Part shown: positions 25,509 through 34,868 of the stretch, one piece after another
How the letters are laid out: each line of letters opens with the position of its first letter
Position numbering within the stretch: position 1 is the first letter of the stretch
NCBI RefSeq assembly: GCF_001458435.1
Contig: NZ_CYSF01000006.1
Location: 310,001-374,000 of the forward strand
Source of the DNA: Thalassovita mediterranea
Lineage (GTDB): Bacteria > Pseudomonadota > Alphaproteobacteria > Rhodobacterales > Rhodobacteraceae
DNA: 64,000 bases
Direction of reading: 5' to 3'
Notes under the pieces: model-generated
Seen by the model: the letters and a program-made list of their open reading frames with translations, nothing else
Databases searched by the model: none
Told to the model about the DNA's origin: nothing
Translations under genes and position numbers: made by a program

Positions 25509-26990
25509 TCACTCTTCGCTGACAGATAGCGCGACGAAGCGGGGTTCACCACCGCGGCGCACAAGCAGCAGCAGGGATTTGCGCCCACCTTCGCGGGCCT
25601 CATCCACACGGTCTTGCAGATCGCCAACGCGCGACAGTTGCTGCTGCCCCGCCTCAGTGATCAGATCACCACGACGTAGACCTTTTTCAAAGGCCTCAGA
25701 GGCTTCATCAATCTGCATCACGACCAGACCCTCGGCGCTGTCCGACAGTTCCAGTTCTGCAGCCAGTTCCGGAGTAACCGGCGACAACATCATGCCCAAG
25801 AGCGACTGAGGCTCTACCGGTGCGTTGTCTTCTTCATTGCCAGCGGCAGGGATCGCTTCGGCGTCTTCGCGACGGCCCAGTTTGATTTTCAAAGTGACCG
25901 TTTTACCCTCGCGGAAAACGACAACGCGAACGGTTTTGCCCACTTCGGTGTTGCCGACCTGACGGACCAGCGCGCCGGTGTTTTCAACGTCAACACCGTC
26001 AAAGGTCACAATCACATCGCCCTGCAACACACCTGCGTCCTTGGCCGGACCTTCGGGCACACCAGCGACAATCGCGCCTTTGGTGTTGTCCAGACCCAGC
26101 GCTTCGGCCACGTCTTCGTCCAGATCCTGAATGCGTACTCCCAGCCAACCACGACGGGTTTCGCCAAACTCACGCAGCTGATCAACCACACGCGTCACAA
26201 CATTGGATGCCATCGAAAAGCCGATGCCAATCGACCCGCCATTGGGCGACAGGATCGCGGTATTCACACCGATCACTTCGCCATCCATGTTGAACAACGG
26301 GCCACCAGAGTTGCCACGGTTGATCGCAGCATCGGTCTGAATGTAGTCGTCATAGCTACCGGACAGGGCACGGTTTCGCGCCGACACGATACCTGCCGAA
26401 ACAGAAAAACCCTGCCCCAGCGGGTTACCCATGGCCAACACCCAATCGCCTACACGCGCCATGTCGCTGTCACCGAAATTAACGTATTCTAGTGGTTTGT
26501 CTGCCTCGACCTTCAAGAGCGCAATATCCGTGCTGGGATCGGTGCCAACAACCTTGGCCTCAAGTTCTTCGCCCGAGAAGAATTCGATAAAGATCTCATC
26601 GGCGCGTTCGATGACGTGGTTATTGGTGACGATATACCCGTCTTCAGAAATCACGAAGCCAGACCCCAGCGCCGAGGTACGACGCGGGCGATCGCCGGGG
26701 CTGCGATCTTGAAATTCACGGAAGAAATCTTCGAAAGGGCTGCCTTCGGGAATGTTAAAGTTCGGCCCTTGATTGCCCGCCACCACGGTTGAGGTCGTGA
26801 TGTTGACAACCGAATTACTGATTTCCTCGGCCAGATCCGCAAAGCTATCGGGACGGGCCTGTGACTGAATGGCCTGCAACAGGATCATTGCCGTTGCCAA
26901 AAGCCCCAGCCAGAACGCCCGGTGCGCCATATGCACCCGCTGCGGGAGGGTGGCGGCGACGACATTTGCACGTTTGTGGTTCACGCCCAT
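25509..26990 (-). CDS. degP: Periplasmic serine protease, Do/DegP family
   Basis: A 493-residue HtrA protease/chaperone. A membrane-spanning signal segment (FWLGLLATAMILLQAIQSQA) leads to the periplasm. The catalytic triad is complete: NNHVIERAD (His), TDIALLKV (Asp) and GNSGGPLFN (Ser). Two PDZ domains follow: GWLGVRIQDL onward, and the one starting near LLGMMLSPVTPELAAELEL. It degrades or refolds damaged envelope proteins. GGAG precedes the ATG, which starts MGVNHKRAN. It stands downstream of hflK-hflC-DUF2065 on the same strand, a common alphaproteobacterial arrangement that groups membrane and periplasmic quality control. Confidence 0.94.
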   Translation of the reverse strand: MGVNHKRANVVAATLPQRVHMAHRAFWLGLLATAMILLQAIQSQARPDSFADLAEEISNSVVNITTSTVVAGNQGPNFNIPEGSPFEDFFREFQDRSPGDRPRRTSALGSGFVISEDGYIVTNNHVIERADEIFIEFFSGEELEAKVVGTDPSTDIALLKVEADKPLEYVNFGDSDMARVGDWVLAMGNPLGQGFSVSAGIVSARNRALSGSYDDYIQTDAAINRGNSGGPLFNMDGEVIGVNTAILSPNGGSIGIGFSMASNVVTRVVDQLREFGETRRGWLGVRIQDLDEDVAEALGLDNTKGAIVAGVPEGPAKDAGVLQGDVIVTFDGVDVENTGALVRQVGNTEVGKTVRVVVFREGKTVTLKIKLGRREDAEAIPAAGNEEDNAPVEPQSLLGMMLSPVTPELAAELELSDSAEGLVVMQIDEASEAFEKGLRRGDLITEAGQQQLSRVGDLQDRVDEAREGGRKSLLLLVRRGGEPRFVALSVSEE

Positions 26991-27161
26991 AATCTCCTCT
27001 CTAAACATCCCGACGAAGATCGCCGGGTTTCTCAAGGTTAACATTGGCCGATCTGCGCCAATGTTCAACTCACTCGGACGAAAGAATTTTCAACTGCCCG
27101 TGAACAGGCAAAGCATCGCCGATGAAAACTGCCAGCCAAAAGGTCGCGCAGGATCAGGATG

Positions 27162-27356
27162 TTAGGCCCCCAATCCCTTGGCCAGCCAAACCAACGTCAC
27201 CCCAAGAGCCAACGCCGCCAGTCCCATATTGCGGCGTGTCGCCTCTGGCAGAGAACGCAGCATTTCCAGCAGGTCCTCAATAAACGAAGGGGCCAGCGCA
27301 TAGGCCAGCCCCTCCACAATCAACACCAGCCCAAGGGCCAGGATCACATGTTCCAT
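27162..27356 (-). CDS. DUF2065 small membrane protein
   Basis: A 64-residue protein with two hydrophobic helices (HVILALGLVLIVEGLAYAL and MGLAALALGVTLVWLA). The pattern EGLxYALAP and RRxMGLAALALGV is the DUF2065 signature. It is found next to hflC in many proteobacteria, and its function is unknown. The ATG overlaps the hflC stop (TGATG); a GTG one codon upstream is an alternative start. Co-expression with HflKC is very likely. Confidence 0.88.
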   Translation of the reverse strand: MEHVILALGLVLIVEGLAYALAPSFIEDLLEMLRSLPEATRRNMGLAALALGVTLVWLAKGLGA

Positions 27357-28234
27357 CACTGAGCCACTTGATCGGATTTCAGATAATCAAAAAACTCGCT
27401 GTCAGGTGTCATCACCATGGACGAATTGTTGCCCTTCAGTGCTTTTTCATAGGCCTGCAGCGACCGGTAGAATGCAAAGAACTCAGGATCTGCACCAAAC
27501 GCTTCGGCAAAGATAGCGTTCCGCTCTGCGTCCGCTTCACCGCGCACAACCTGAGCTTCACGCTCAGATTCCGACAGGGTTTCCACAACGGTACGATCCG
27601 CCTGCGCACGCACACGCTGCGCTGCTTCGTTACCGCGTGCCACCTCATCGGCCGCTTCACGTTCACGTTCGGCACGCATCCGTGCGAAGGTCGCGTTCAG
27701 GTTCTGCTCTGGCAGGTTGGTCTGCTTCAGACGCACATCCACAACATCCAGACCAAGGCTACGTGCTTCGGCGCGGGCCTGATCACGAATACGCACCATC
27801 AGCTGCGCACGGTTTTCCGACAGGATGGTGTCAGATGTGACCTGATCTGCACCCAGAACTTCACGGATTTTGGAGTTCAGGATCGAGGACAGACGGTCCT
27901 CGGCCAGACGTACACCACCGGCACCAACGGCCTGACGGAACTGCACTACATCACTGATCCGGTAGCGTGCAAACGCATCAACCACCAGACGGCGGTCATC
28001 GGAGGGTGTGACCTCGATGGTGTCTGTGTCCAGCGACAGGATGCGGTCGTCGTAACGCACCACTTCCTGAATGACCGGAATCTTGAAGCTCAGACCAGGT
28101 TCTTGCTTCACGGCCTTGATCTGACCGAACTGCAGCACCAGTGCTTTTTCACGTTCATCGACCACAAAAACCGACGACAGCACGCCCACAACCGCGATCA
28201 CCGCGACAGGGATAAGGAAAGTCATCTTACGCAT
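27356..28234 (-). CDS. hflC: HflC, FtsH protease modulator
   Basis: A 292-residue SPFH/prohibitin-family protein. One N-terminal membrane helix (MTFLIPVAVIAVVGVLSSVF) precedes the periplasmic SPFH domain, which opens VVDEREKALVLQFGQIK, and a long coiled coil (ERERE to EADAERNAI). The end (YRSLQAYEKAL) is typical of HflC. With HflK it forms a large cage around FtsH and shapes degradation of membrane proteins such as SecY. It starts four bases after the hflK stop, with a GGGGGAAC ribosome-binding site inside hflK. Confidence 0.95.
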   Translation of the reverse strand: MRKMTFLIPVAVIAVVGVLSSVFVVDEREKALVLQFGQIKAVKQEPGLSFKIPVIQEVVRYDDRILSLDTDTIEVTPSDDRRLVVDAFARYRISDVVQFRQAVGAGGVRLAEDRLSSILNSKIREVLGADQVTSDTILSENRAQLMVRIRDQARAEARSLGLDVVDVRLKQTNLPEQNLNATFARMRAEREREAADEVARGNEAAQRVRAQADRTVVETLSESEREAQVVRGEADAERNAIFAEAFGADPEFFAFYRSLQAYEKALKGNNSSMVMTPDSEFFDYLKSDQVAQ

Positions 28235-28237
28235 GGA

Positions 28238-29383
28238 TCAGTTCCCCCCCGTTTTGCGCAGCTCGTTGAGCGGCAGATAAGGCACAACGCCCTGACCGCC
28301 ATCGCTACCAGTCAAAGCACTGTCGAGGATGGTTTTGTCCACGCTGCCCAGCACTTTTTCCATAGTCTCAAGGTAAAGACGTTTGCGCGTCACTTCGGGT
28401 GCTTTTTCATATTCAGCACGCACGGCGGAGAAACGGCTGGCTTCACCCAACGCGTCGTTCACAACCTGCGCACGGTATGCTTCGGCTTCTTCTAGTTTCT
28501 GTGCTGCTTCACCACGGGCTTGCGCCAGAACACGGTTGGAATAGGCATCCGCCTCGCGCTGCAGACGGTCGCGTTCCTGTTCGGCGGCCTGCACTTCACG
28601 GAAGCTGTCGATTACCTCACGTGGCGGGTCCGCTTTTTCAAGGTTCACACGCACAATCGAGATACCGGATTCATACTCATCCAAAATGGCCTGAATACGT
28701 TCCTTGGCCCCATCCGCAATCACACCACGGTCACGGTTGAGGATCGGTGCCAGGGTCGATGCCGCGATAATCTCACGCATCACCGATTCCGACGCGGCCT
28801 GAACGGTCAGACGCGCATCACGAATGTTGAACAGCAGCTTGGCAGGGTCGTTGATATTCCAGACCACCTGAAAGTCGATGTCCACGATGTTGGCGTCCGT
28901 GGTCAACATCAGGCCAGTGTCCAGCGCACCGCGCGACAGACCGATGCTTTCAGTCCGTTCCGAGGTCACGTTAATCACCTCTGCGGTGACCAGCGGCCAA
29001 GGTGCAAAATTCAGACCCGGGTTGCCAGTTGCGGAATATTCGCCAAGGAACAATTCGACCGACTGTTCTTCGGGCTTAACGGTGTAGAAGCTGGAAAACG
29101 CCCAAAGCGCCACAGCCGCCAAACCACCAAGTACAAAGGCACCTTTGGGCAGACCCTGTGGGCCACCGGCACCACCGCCGCTACCGCGTTGATTACCGCC
29201 GCCATCGCGACCGCCCATCAACACTTTCAGCTGTTCCTGGCCTTTTTTGACCAGTTCATCCAGATCGGGGACCTGAGGACCTTCGTCCTGCGGGCCACGG
29301 CCACCGTTGTTGCGGCCCCCATCGTTGCGGCCGCCACCATTGTTTCCACCGCCGCCCCAAGGGCCGCCAGAATTGCCTGACAT
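28238..29383 (-). CDS. hflK: HflK, FtsH protease modulator
   Basis: A 381-residue SPFH protein. A Gly/Asn/Arg-rich cytoplasmic N-terminus (about 80 residues, GGNNGGGRNDGG-like runs) precedes one membrane helix (FVLGGLAAVALWAFSSFY). The periplasmic SPFH domain starts VKPEEQSVELFLGEY. PPREVIDSFREVQAAEQERD and the following coiled coil are HflK signatures. GAGAGG lies before the ATG. It is the first gene of hflK-hflC-DUF2065, with degP downstream. Confidence 0.95.
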   Translation of the reverse strand: MSGNSGGPWGGGGNNGGGRNDGGRNNGGRGPQDEGPQVPDLDELVKKGQEQLKVLMGGRDGGGNQRGSGGGAGGPQGLPKGAFVLGGLAAVALWAFSSFYTVKPEEQSVELFLGEYSATGNPGLNFAPWPLVTAEVINVTSERTESIGLSRGALDTGLMLTTDANIVDIDFQVVWNINDPAKLLFNIRDARLTVQAASESVMREIIAASTLAPILNRDRGVIADGAKERIQAILDEYESGISIVRVNLEKADPPREVIDSFREVQAAEQERDRLQREADAYSNRVLAQARGEAAQKLEEAEAYRAQVVNDALGEASRFSAVRAEYEKAPEVTRKRLYLETMEKVLGSVDKTILDSALTGSDGGQGVVPYLPLNELRKTGGN

Positions 29384-29493
29384 GGGCTATGTTACCTCTC
29401 TACGTTGACACCGAATGCACGGGTTATGACACAACCTGTGCAATCGGCGGAAAATTTCAAGCTCTTTGGCTTTTTTGACGCATTTAACGCGGC

Positions 29494-30858
29494 TTAACCA
29501 GCCGTGCGCGTGGGCGTCTTCATTGTCACCATTTCTTCGGACATCGTCGGGTGGACTGCTACAGTACGGTCGAAGTCCTCTTTGGTAGCGCCCATTTTAA
29601 CCGCGATACCGGCCAATTGGATCATTTCACCTGCACCAGGCGCGACGATGTGACAGCCAAGAACCACACGGGTGTTGGCATCCACGATCAGCTTCATCAT
29701 CACCTTGGCATCGCTGCCAGCAAAGAGCGACCGCATCGGACGGAAGCTGGTTGCATAGACCTCAATCGGACCTTTGGCAGCGGCTTCTTCCTCGCCCATG
29801 CCGACGGTGCCGATTTCAGGTTGGGTGAAGATCGCGGTCGGGATCAGTTCATGATCAACCTTGGTCGGCACGCCTTTGAACACGGTATCGACAAAGGCCA
29901 TGCCTTCGCGGATCGCAACTGGGGTCAGGTTCACACGGTCGGTTACGTCACCAACAGCATAGATCGAAGGCACGTCGGTCTGGCTGTAGTCATCAACCAC
30001 AACCTCACCCTTGCGGCCCAGTTTCACACCGGCCTCTTCCAGCCCCATGTCATCGGTGTTGGGGGAACGGCCAGTGGCGAACATCACCTGATCAAACAGA
30101 TGCTCGGCGCCATTGGTATCCACTACGCGGATGGCACCAGATGCGTCACGTTCCAGCGACACGACGTTGGTATTCAGCTGCAGGTCGATACCGCCACGGA
30201 TCATTTCATCCGCGACCAGATTGCGGGTTTCATTGTCAAAGCCGCGCAGGATCTGTTCACCGCGATAGAACTGGGTGGTTTTCACGCCCAGACCGTTCAT
30301 CACACCGGCAAATTCACTGGCGATGTAACCACCGCCAACGATCAGCATAGAACCGGGCAGTTGATCCAGATGGAAAATATCGTTCGAGGTGATCGCCAAT
30401 TCAGCGCCCGGAACATCCAGTTTGACAGGACGGCCGCCCATTGCCAGCAGGATGTGTTTGGCGGTTTTACGCTCACCCGTGGACAGCTCAACCGTATGGG
30501 CATCCACAACCTTGGCCCGCGCATCAAAGGTTTCGACGCCCGAATTGGCCAGCAGGCGGCGATAGATGCCTTCCAGACGGTCCAGTTCCGCGTGCAGCTT
30601 GCCCTTAAAGCTATCCCAGTTGAAATCACCGGTGGGCATGTCCCAACCATAGGCGCGTGCTTCGGCGGCCATTTCGGGGAACTCGCTGGCAAAAACCATC
30701 AACTTCTTCGGCACGCAGCCGCGAATAACGCAGGTGCCGCCATACCGGTCCTCTTCTGCCAAGGCCACCTTGGCACCAGTATCGCCAGCCGCAACGCGCG
30801 CTGCGCGCACACCGCCGGAACCACCACCAATTACGAAGAGGTCAAAGTCAAAGCTCAT
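29494..30858 (-). CDS. gor: Glutathione-disulfide reductase
   Basis: A 454-residue FAD/NAD(P)-disulfide oxidoreductase that reduces oxidised glutathione with NADPH. The FAD motif is VIGGGSGGVRAARVAA. The redox-active pair is in GGTCVIRGCVPKKLM, where CVIRGC varies slightly from the usual CVNVGC, a known bacterial/plant-type GR variant. The NADPH motif is IVGGGYIASEFAGVM, followed by the Tyr-Arg segment FYRGEQILRGFD. The C-terminal active-site base is in TVAVHPTMSEE. Length is normal. It lies 110 bases upstream of hflK on the same strand; rpiA lies beyond a single inserted gene. Confidence 0.95.
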   Translation of the reverse strand: MSFDFDLFVIGGGSGGVRAARVAAGDTGAKVALAEEDRYGGTCVIRGCVPKKLMVFASEFPEMAAEARAYGWDMPTGDFNWDSFKGKLHAELDRLEGIYRRLLANSGVETFDARAKVVDAHTVELSTGERKTAKHILLAMGGRPVKLDVPGAELAITSNDIFHLDQLPGSMLIVGGGYIASEFAGVMNGLGVKTTQFYRGEQILRGFDNETRNLVADEMIRGGIDLQLNTNVVSLERDASGAIRVVDTNGAEHLFDQVMFATGRSPNTDDMGLEEAGVKLGRKGEVVVDDYSQTDVPSIYAVGDVTDRVNLTPVAIREGMAFVDTVFKGVPTKVDHELIPTAIFTQPEIGTVGMGEEEAAAKGPIEVYATSFRPMRSLFAGSDAKVMMKLIVDANTRVVLGCHIVAPGAGEMIQLAGIAVKMGATKEDFDRTVAVHPTMSEEMVTMKTPTRTAG

Positions 30859-31128
30859 CAGGTCATTACCCTTATGTGAATCCCAAGTTTGCAGGCCAAA
30901 CTAATGGCGTTTAGGTCCGGTTGTAACCCAGCCCACACAGATATGTGATCAGCCCAAATGCCAGCACCGCATGTCTGGCAACGACATTAACAGCAAAAGA
31001 TGTAGATACCACTGCACATAGACGGCCCTATCCGATAAAAAGCTATTAAACTGCAGAAACCTCTCCTGCGTTTGGCAGGTCAATTCCTGCCCACCAGACA
31101 CCCATCCTTAACGACTTTTTGTAACATC

Positions 31129-31734
31129 ATGCGCAACATCATCGACGAAAGCGCCCATATCGGGCACCGCCCCCGTTTCGAAGCGCCCGTCAACATCGCC
31201 GCACAGGTTACAATTGGGTCCGACGTTACCATTGGCCGCTACAGCTATCTGCGCGATTTGACTGCGGTCGGAAAGGGTTGCGACATCGGCCGATTCTGCT
31301 CGATTGCGCGCGGCTGTGAAATCGGTGCGTTGGAACACCCTACCGACTACCTCTCCACCCATCCGTTCCAATTCGACACCCGCCATTTTCGCCGCACCAA
31401 AGGCTACAAAGATCTGCAACGTGTCGCCTTTCCAGACCCGCCAGCAACAAGAATTGGCCACGACGTTTGGATCGGCGCAAAGGCGGTGATCATGCGTGGT
31501 GTCACAATCGGACACGGCGCGATCGTGGCCGCAGGCGCGATCGTCACCAAGGACGTCGCGCCCTACACGATCGTCGCCGGGGTGCCTGCAAAACCGCTGC
31601 GCAGGCGTTTTACGCAGGATGTTATCGACCGTCTTTTGGCTGTCGCATGGTGGGATCGGGATATGGCAGATCTGGATGGCCTGCCCTTTGATGACATCGA
31701 AACCTGCCTGAAGATCTTGGAACAAACGGCTTAG
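31129..31734 (+). CDS. Hexapeptide-repeat (CatB/VatD-like) acetyltransferase
   Basis: A 201-residue left-handed beta-helix acyltransferase. Hexapeptide repeats ([40 protein letters not shown]) and the Dw-Ig block [18 protein letters not shown] match the CatB/xenobiotic acetyltransferase group. The catalytic His is in the loop [23 protein letters not shown] is the typical helix cap. Targets in this group include chloramphenicol, streptogramins and cell-surface sugars; none is implied here. The start MRNIIDES is taken for family fit; no good Shine-Dalgarno site is seen. It lies opposite to and between gor and rpiA, suggesting an insertion. Confidence 0.87.
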   Translation: MRNIIDESAHIGHRPRFEAPVNIAAQVTIGSDVTIGRYSYLRDLTAVGKGCDIGRFCSIARGCEIGALEHPTDYLSTHPFQFDTRHFRRTKGYKDLQRVAFPDPPATRIGHDVWIGAKAVIMRGVTIGHGAIVAAGAIVTKDVAPYTIVAGVPAKPLRRRFTQDVIDRLLAVAWWDRDMADLDGLPFDDIETCLKILEQTA

Positions 31735-31744
31735 AAAACGCCGC

Positions 31745-32533
31745 TTAGTCCCCCAAATCAGCAAACAGGTTGTCGCTTTCAACGAATTCCAGACGATCTT
31801 CACGAATGGAATTGTCGTTCAGGTCACGTAGCTGCACCCGGCCATCACCGTAGCCAACAACAACGGTATCGCAGATATCCACAAACAGCCCGTTTTCCAC
31901 CACACCAGGGATCTGGTTCAGAACCATCGCCAACTGGCGCACATTGCCAATACGGTTGAGATGCAGATCGAGGATATGGTTACCTTCGTCGGTGAAGAGA
32001 GGCGCCGCACCGTTCATTCGTAGGCTGGTCGTACGCCCCATAACATCCAGACTATCCAGCATTTCTTCGACCAAGGCCTTTGTCGTTTGCCAACCAAAAG
32101 GGATCACCTCCAGTGGCAATGGAAACGCACCTAGCGTTTCCACCTCTTTCGAGGCGTCAGTAATCACAACCATTCGGTCGCTGGCAGTGGCGACGATCTT
32201 TTCCTGCAACAGGGCAGCGCCGCCGCCCTTGATCAGATTGAATTCGTGATCAACTTCATCCGCACCATCAATGGTCAGGTCAAGCCAGCGCGCCTCATCC
32301 AGAGAAATCACATCCAGCCCCACATCTCGCGCCAATGCTGCGGTACGGGCCGAAGTGGGGACCGCGCGGATGCGTAGACCTTCTTCGCGTACGACCTCGC
32401 CCAAGCAGCGCACCATCCACGCGGCGGTTGATCCAGTACCAAGCCCCACACGCATACCATCTTCGACAAATTCAACGGCCTTCTTCGCAGCTACGAATTT
32501 GGCTTTGTCGATCGGCGACAGCTCTCCGGTCAT
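31745..32533 (-). CDS. rpiA: Ribose-5-phosphate isomerase A
   Basis: A 262-residue RpiA, interconverting ribose-5-phosphate and ribulose-5-phosphate. Motifs are VGLGTGSTAAWMVRCLG (phosphate loop), DLTIDGADEVDHEFNLIKGGGAALLQEKI (catalytic Asp and Lys block) and the VVITDASK segment. The second in-frame ATG (MTGELSPID) is preferred because GAGAGG lies six bases upstream; the first ATG sits on that site. Convergent with the acetyltransferase gene by 10 bases. Confidence 0.95.
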   Translation of the reverse strand: MTGELSPIDKAKFVAAKKAVEFVEDGMRVGLGTGSTAAWMVRCLGEVVREEGLRIRAVPTSARTAALARDVGLDVISLDEARWLDLTIDGADEVDHEFNLIKGGGAALLQEKIVATASDRMVVITDASKEVETLGAFPLPLEVIPFGWQTTKALVEEMLDSLDVMGRTTSLRMNGAAPLFTDEGNHILDLHLNRIGNVRQLAMVLNQIPGVVENGLFVDICDTVVVGYGDGRVQLRDLNDNSIREDRLEFVESDNLFADLGD

Positions 32534-32701
32534 GGGCATCCTCTCAGGGCGACAGGGTGTTCAGTTTGCGACAGTTATACCGCTGTCATTGCCCACAAGC
32601 GAGAGGCAATTGGCGTCATTTTTACCCCCTGATTGCGCCTTTCAGGTTTTTTGCGTCGCATTCAGGCTGGCGGCGCCGCGCTGGCACAATAGCCTGAGGA
32701 C

Positions 32702-33403
32702 ATGGAACCGCGCTACATCCTTCACTATGCCCCCGACAACGCATCGGCGATCCTTCGGCTTGTGCTGGAGGAAATGAGCGTCACGTATCAAACCCAGCTG
32801 GTCGACCGTTCAGCGAACGCTCAGAACAGCGCCAGCTACAAGGCGCTGAATCCCTCCGGTAAAATTCCGACGCTGATCACCCCGCATGGCCCGATGTCCG
32901 AAGTGGGCGCCTGCCTGTTGTATCTGTCAGAACAGCACGCTGCCCTCGCGCCGACCAGCGATGATGCGGACCGCCCCGCGTTCCTGAAATGGTTGTTTTT
33001 CACCGCCAATACGCTGCACCCCGACCTGACCATGCACTTTTACCTGCATCGGTATGGTGATGACGCGGCGATGGGGTCAATGCGTCAGGCTGTGATTGAT
33101 CGCCTAAGGAACCACCTGACACTGTTGGACAACCACATCAACGACGCGACCCCGACCTATCTGGGCGCAGCTGCCCCCAGCGTTCTGGACTACTACGTCG
33201 GCTACATGCTGCGTTGGTGCGCCCTTTATCCGCGCACCCAGTCAGGCTGGTTCCGGCTGTCGGACTACCCGCGTCTTGCGCAACTGGCGGCAACACTCGA
33301 AACCCGACCAGCAATGGTCACCGTACAAAACGCCGAGGGCCTTGGCCCGACCCCGCTTTCCGCACCACGTCTAGCCACCCCCCTTGAAGGAGTGACGATT
33401 TAA
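32702..33403 (+). CDS. Glutathione S-transferase family protein
   Basis: A 233-residue GST. The N-terminal domain reads YILHYAPDNASAILRLVLEE, then NPSGKIPTLITP with the cis-Pro, and SEVGACLLYLSE, where a Glu-Val pair stands in place of the common Glu-Ser. The C-terminal helical domain contains APSVLDYYVGYMLRW, the N-cap box. It resembles beta/theta-like bacterial GSTs without a clear catalytic Cys. The sdaA gene starts one base after its stop, with its ribosome-binding site inside this gene, so the two are coupled. Confidence 0.88.
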   Translation: MEPRYILHYAPDNASAILRLVLEEMSVTYQTQLVDRSANAQNSASYKALNPSGKIPTLITPHGPMSEVGACLLYLSEQHAALAPTSDDADRPAFLKWLFFTANTLHPDLTMHFYLHRYGDDAAMGSMRQAVIDRLRNHLTLLDNHINDATPTYLGAAAPSVLDYYVGYMLRWCALYPRTQSGWFRLSDYPRLAQLAATLETRPAMVTVQNAEGLGPTPLSAPRLATPLEGVTI

Positions 33404-33404
33404 T

Positions 33405-34778
33405 ATGTTCCTGTCTGTCTTCGATATGTTCAAAGTGGGCGTTGGCCCTTCCTCGTCTCACACGATGGGACCGATGGTAGCAGCCGCGCGCTTCCTCGAC
33501 CTGATGCGGGCCGCGCCATTTGAACCGCATGGGGTTAAGGCATCGCTGCATGGCTCGCTTGCTTTCACCGGCGTTGGTCACGCGACCGACCGTGCGACCA
33601 TTCTGGGCCTCGCTGGTTTCCTGCCCGACACCTATGATCACGAGGCCGCAGAAGCCGCGCTGGAAGCGATCCACAAGGATCACCAAGTCCTGCCCGAAGG
33701 CCTGCCGCCCCTACATTTTGACCCCAAAGCAGACCTGAAGTTTGATTTCGGCCCCGCGCTGGAAGGTCACGCAAACGGCATGATCCTGATGGCCACCGAC
33801 GCCCAAGGTGACGCCATCCTGCAAGAAACCTATTATTCCATCGGCGGCGGTTTCGTGATGACAGAGGCCGAGCTGAAGTCGGGCAAAAACACCGACGAAG
33901 GTGCCCCCGTCCCCTACCCGTTCAAAACGGCGGACGAGATGATGGAAATGGCCCGCGATTCCGGCAAGAGCATCGCGCACATGAAAAAGGCCAACGAAAT
34001 CTCACGCGGTGGCGCGCAAAACCTGAAACAGGGCGTCGAACGCCTGTGGCAGGTGATGAACGACTGTATCGAACGCGGTTTGGTGAATGAGGGCGAACTG
34101 CCCGGCGGTCTGCAGGTGAAACGCCGCGCCAAGGGCATTCATGAGGCATTGCTGGCAGAACGCGGCATGAACCTGACCGCACCGCACACGATCAATGACT
34201 GGATCAGCACCTACGCCATGGCGGTGAACGAAGAAAACGCTGCTGGTGGTCAGGTGGTGACCGCGCCCACGAATGGCGCGGCGGGCGTTCTGCCTGCAGT
34301 GATGCGCTACTGGCTGGATCACGTTCCCGGCGCATCGCAAGGCAAGATCGAAGAGTTCCTGCTGACCGCCGCCGCCATCGGTGGGTTGATCAAACACAAC
34401 GCCTCCATCTCCGGCGCCGAAGCGGGCTGTCAGGCAGAGGTGGGATCGGCCGCCGCCATGGCTGCCGCCGGTCTGTGCGCCGTGATGGGCGGCACGGTTG
34501 AACAGGTGGAAAACGCTGCAGAAATTGCGCTGGAACACCATTTGGGCATGACCTGCGATCCGGTCAAAGGTCTGGTTCAGGTGCCCTGCATCGAACGCAA
34601 CGGTCTGGGCGCGATCAAGGCGGTTTCAGCGGCCTCGCTGGCGCTGCGCGGCACGGGCGACCACTTCGTGCCACTGGACGCAGCGATTGAAACCATGCGC
34701 CAGACGGGCCGTGACATGCACGAACACTACAAAGAAACCTCGCTGGGTGGTCTGGCCGTCAACGTGCCGAACTGCTGA
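33405..34778 (+). CDS. sdaA: L-serine ammonia-lyase (iron-sulfur type)
   Basis: A 457-residue single-chain L-serine dehydratase that converts serine to pyruvate and ammonia. The N-terminal beta domain starts MFLSVFDMFKVGVGPSSSHT with the SSSHT motif. The alpha domain holds the [4Fe-4S] ligands: EAGCQAEVGSAAAMAAAGL, CDPVKGLVQVPCIERN and a C-terminal Cys (NVPNC). Length is as expected. AAGGAG sits inside the end of the GST gene. Tandem hairpins follow. Confidence 0.96.
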   Translation: MFLSVFDMFKVGVGPSSSHTMGPMVAAARFLDLMRAAPFEPHGVKASLHGSLAFTGVGHATDRATILGLAGFLPDTYDHEAAEAALEAIHKDHQVLPEGLPPLHFDPKADLKFDFGPALEGHANGMILMATDAQGDAILQETYYSIGGGFVMTEAELKSGKNTDEGAPVPYPFKTADEMMEMARDSGKSIAHMKKANEISRGGAQNLKQGVERLWQVMNDCIERGLVNEGELPGGLQVKRRAKGIHEALLAERGMNLTAPHTINDWISTYAMAVNEENAAGGQVVTAPTNGAAGVLPAVMRYWLDHVPGASQGKIEEFLLTAAAIGGLIKHNASISGAEAGCQAEVGSAAAMAAAGLCAVMGGTVEQVENAAEIALEHHLGMTCDPVKGLVQVPCIERNGLGAIKAVSAASLALRGTGDHFVPLDAAIETMRQTGRDMHEHYKETSLGGLAVNVPNC

Positions 34779-34800
34779 TCCGATTGAGCTTGGGGCAACG

Positions 34801-34847
34801 CAAAAAGCGCCGCTTTTTGCCAAGGGCAATCTGACGCCAGATTGCCC
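34801..34847. terminator. Two tandem perfect hairpins between convergent genes
   Basis: CAAAAAGCG-C-CGCTTTTTG (34801-34819) is directly followed by GGGCAATCTG-ACGC-CAGATTGCCC (34824-34847, 10-bp stem). They separate sdaA from the convergent membrane-protein gene and probably terminate both. Confidence 0.7.
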
Positions 34848-34868
34848 GCCCACGCCCGTTCATTGGCC

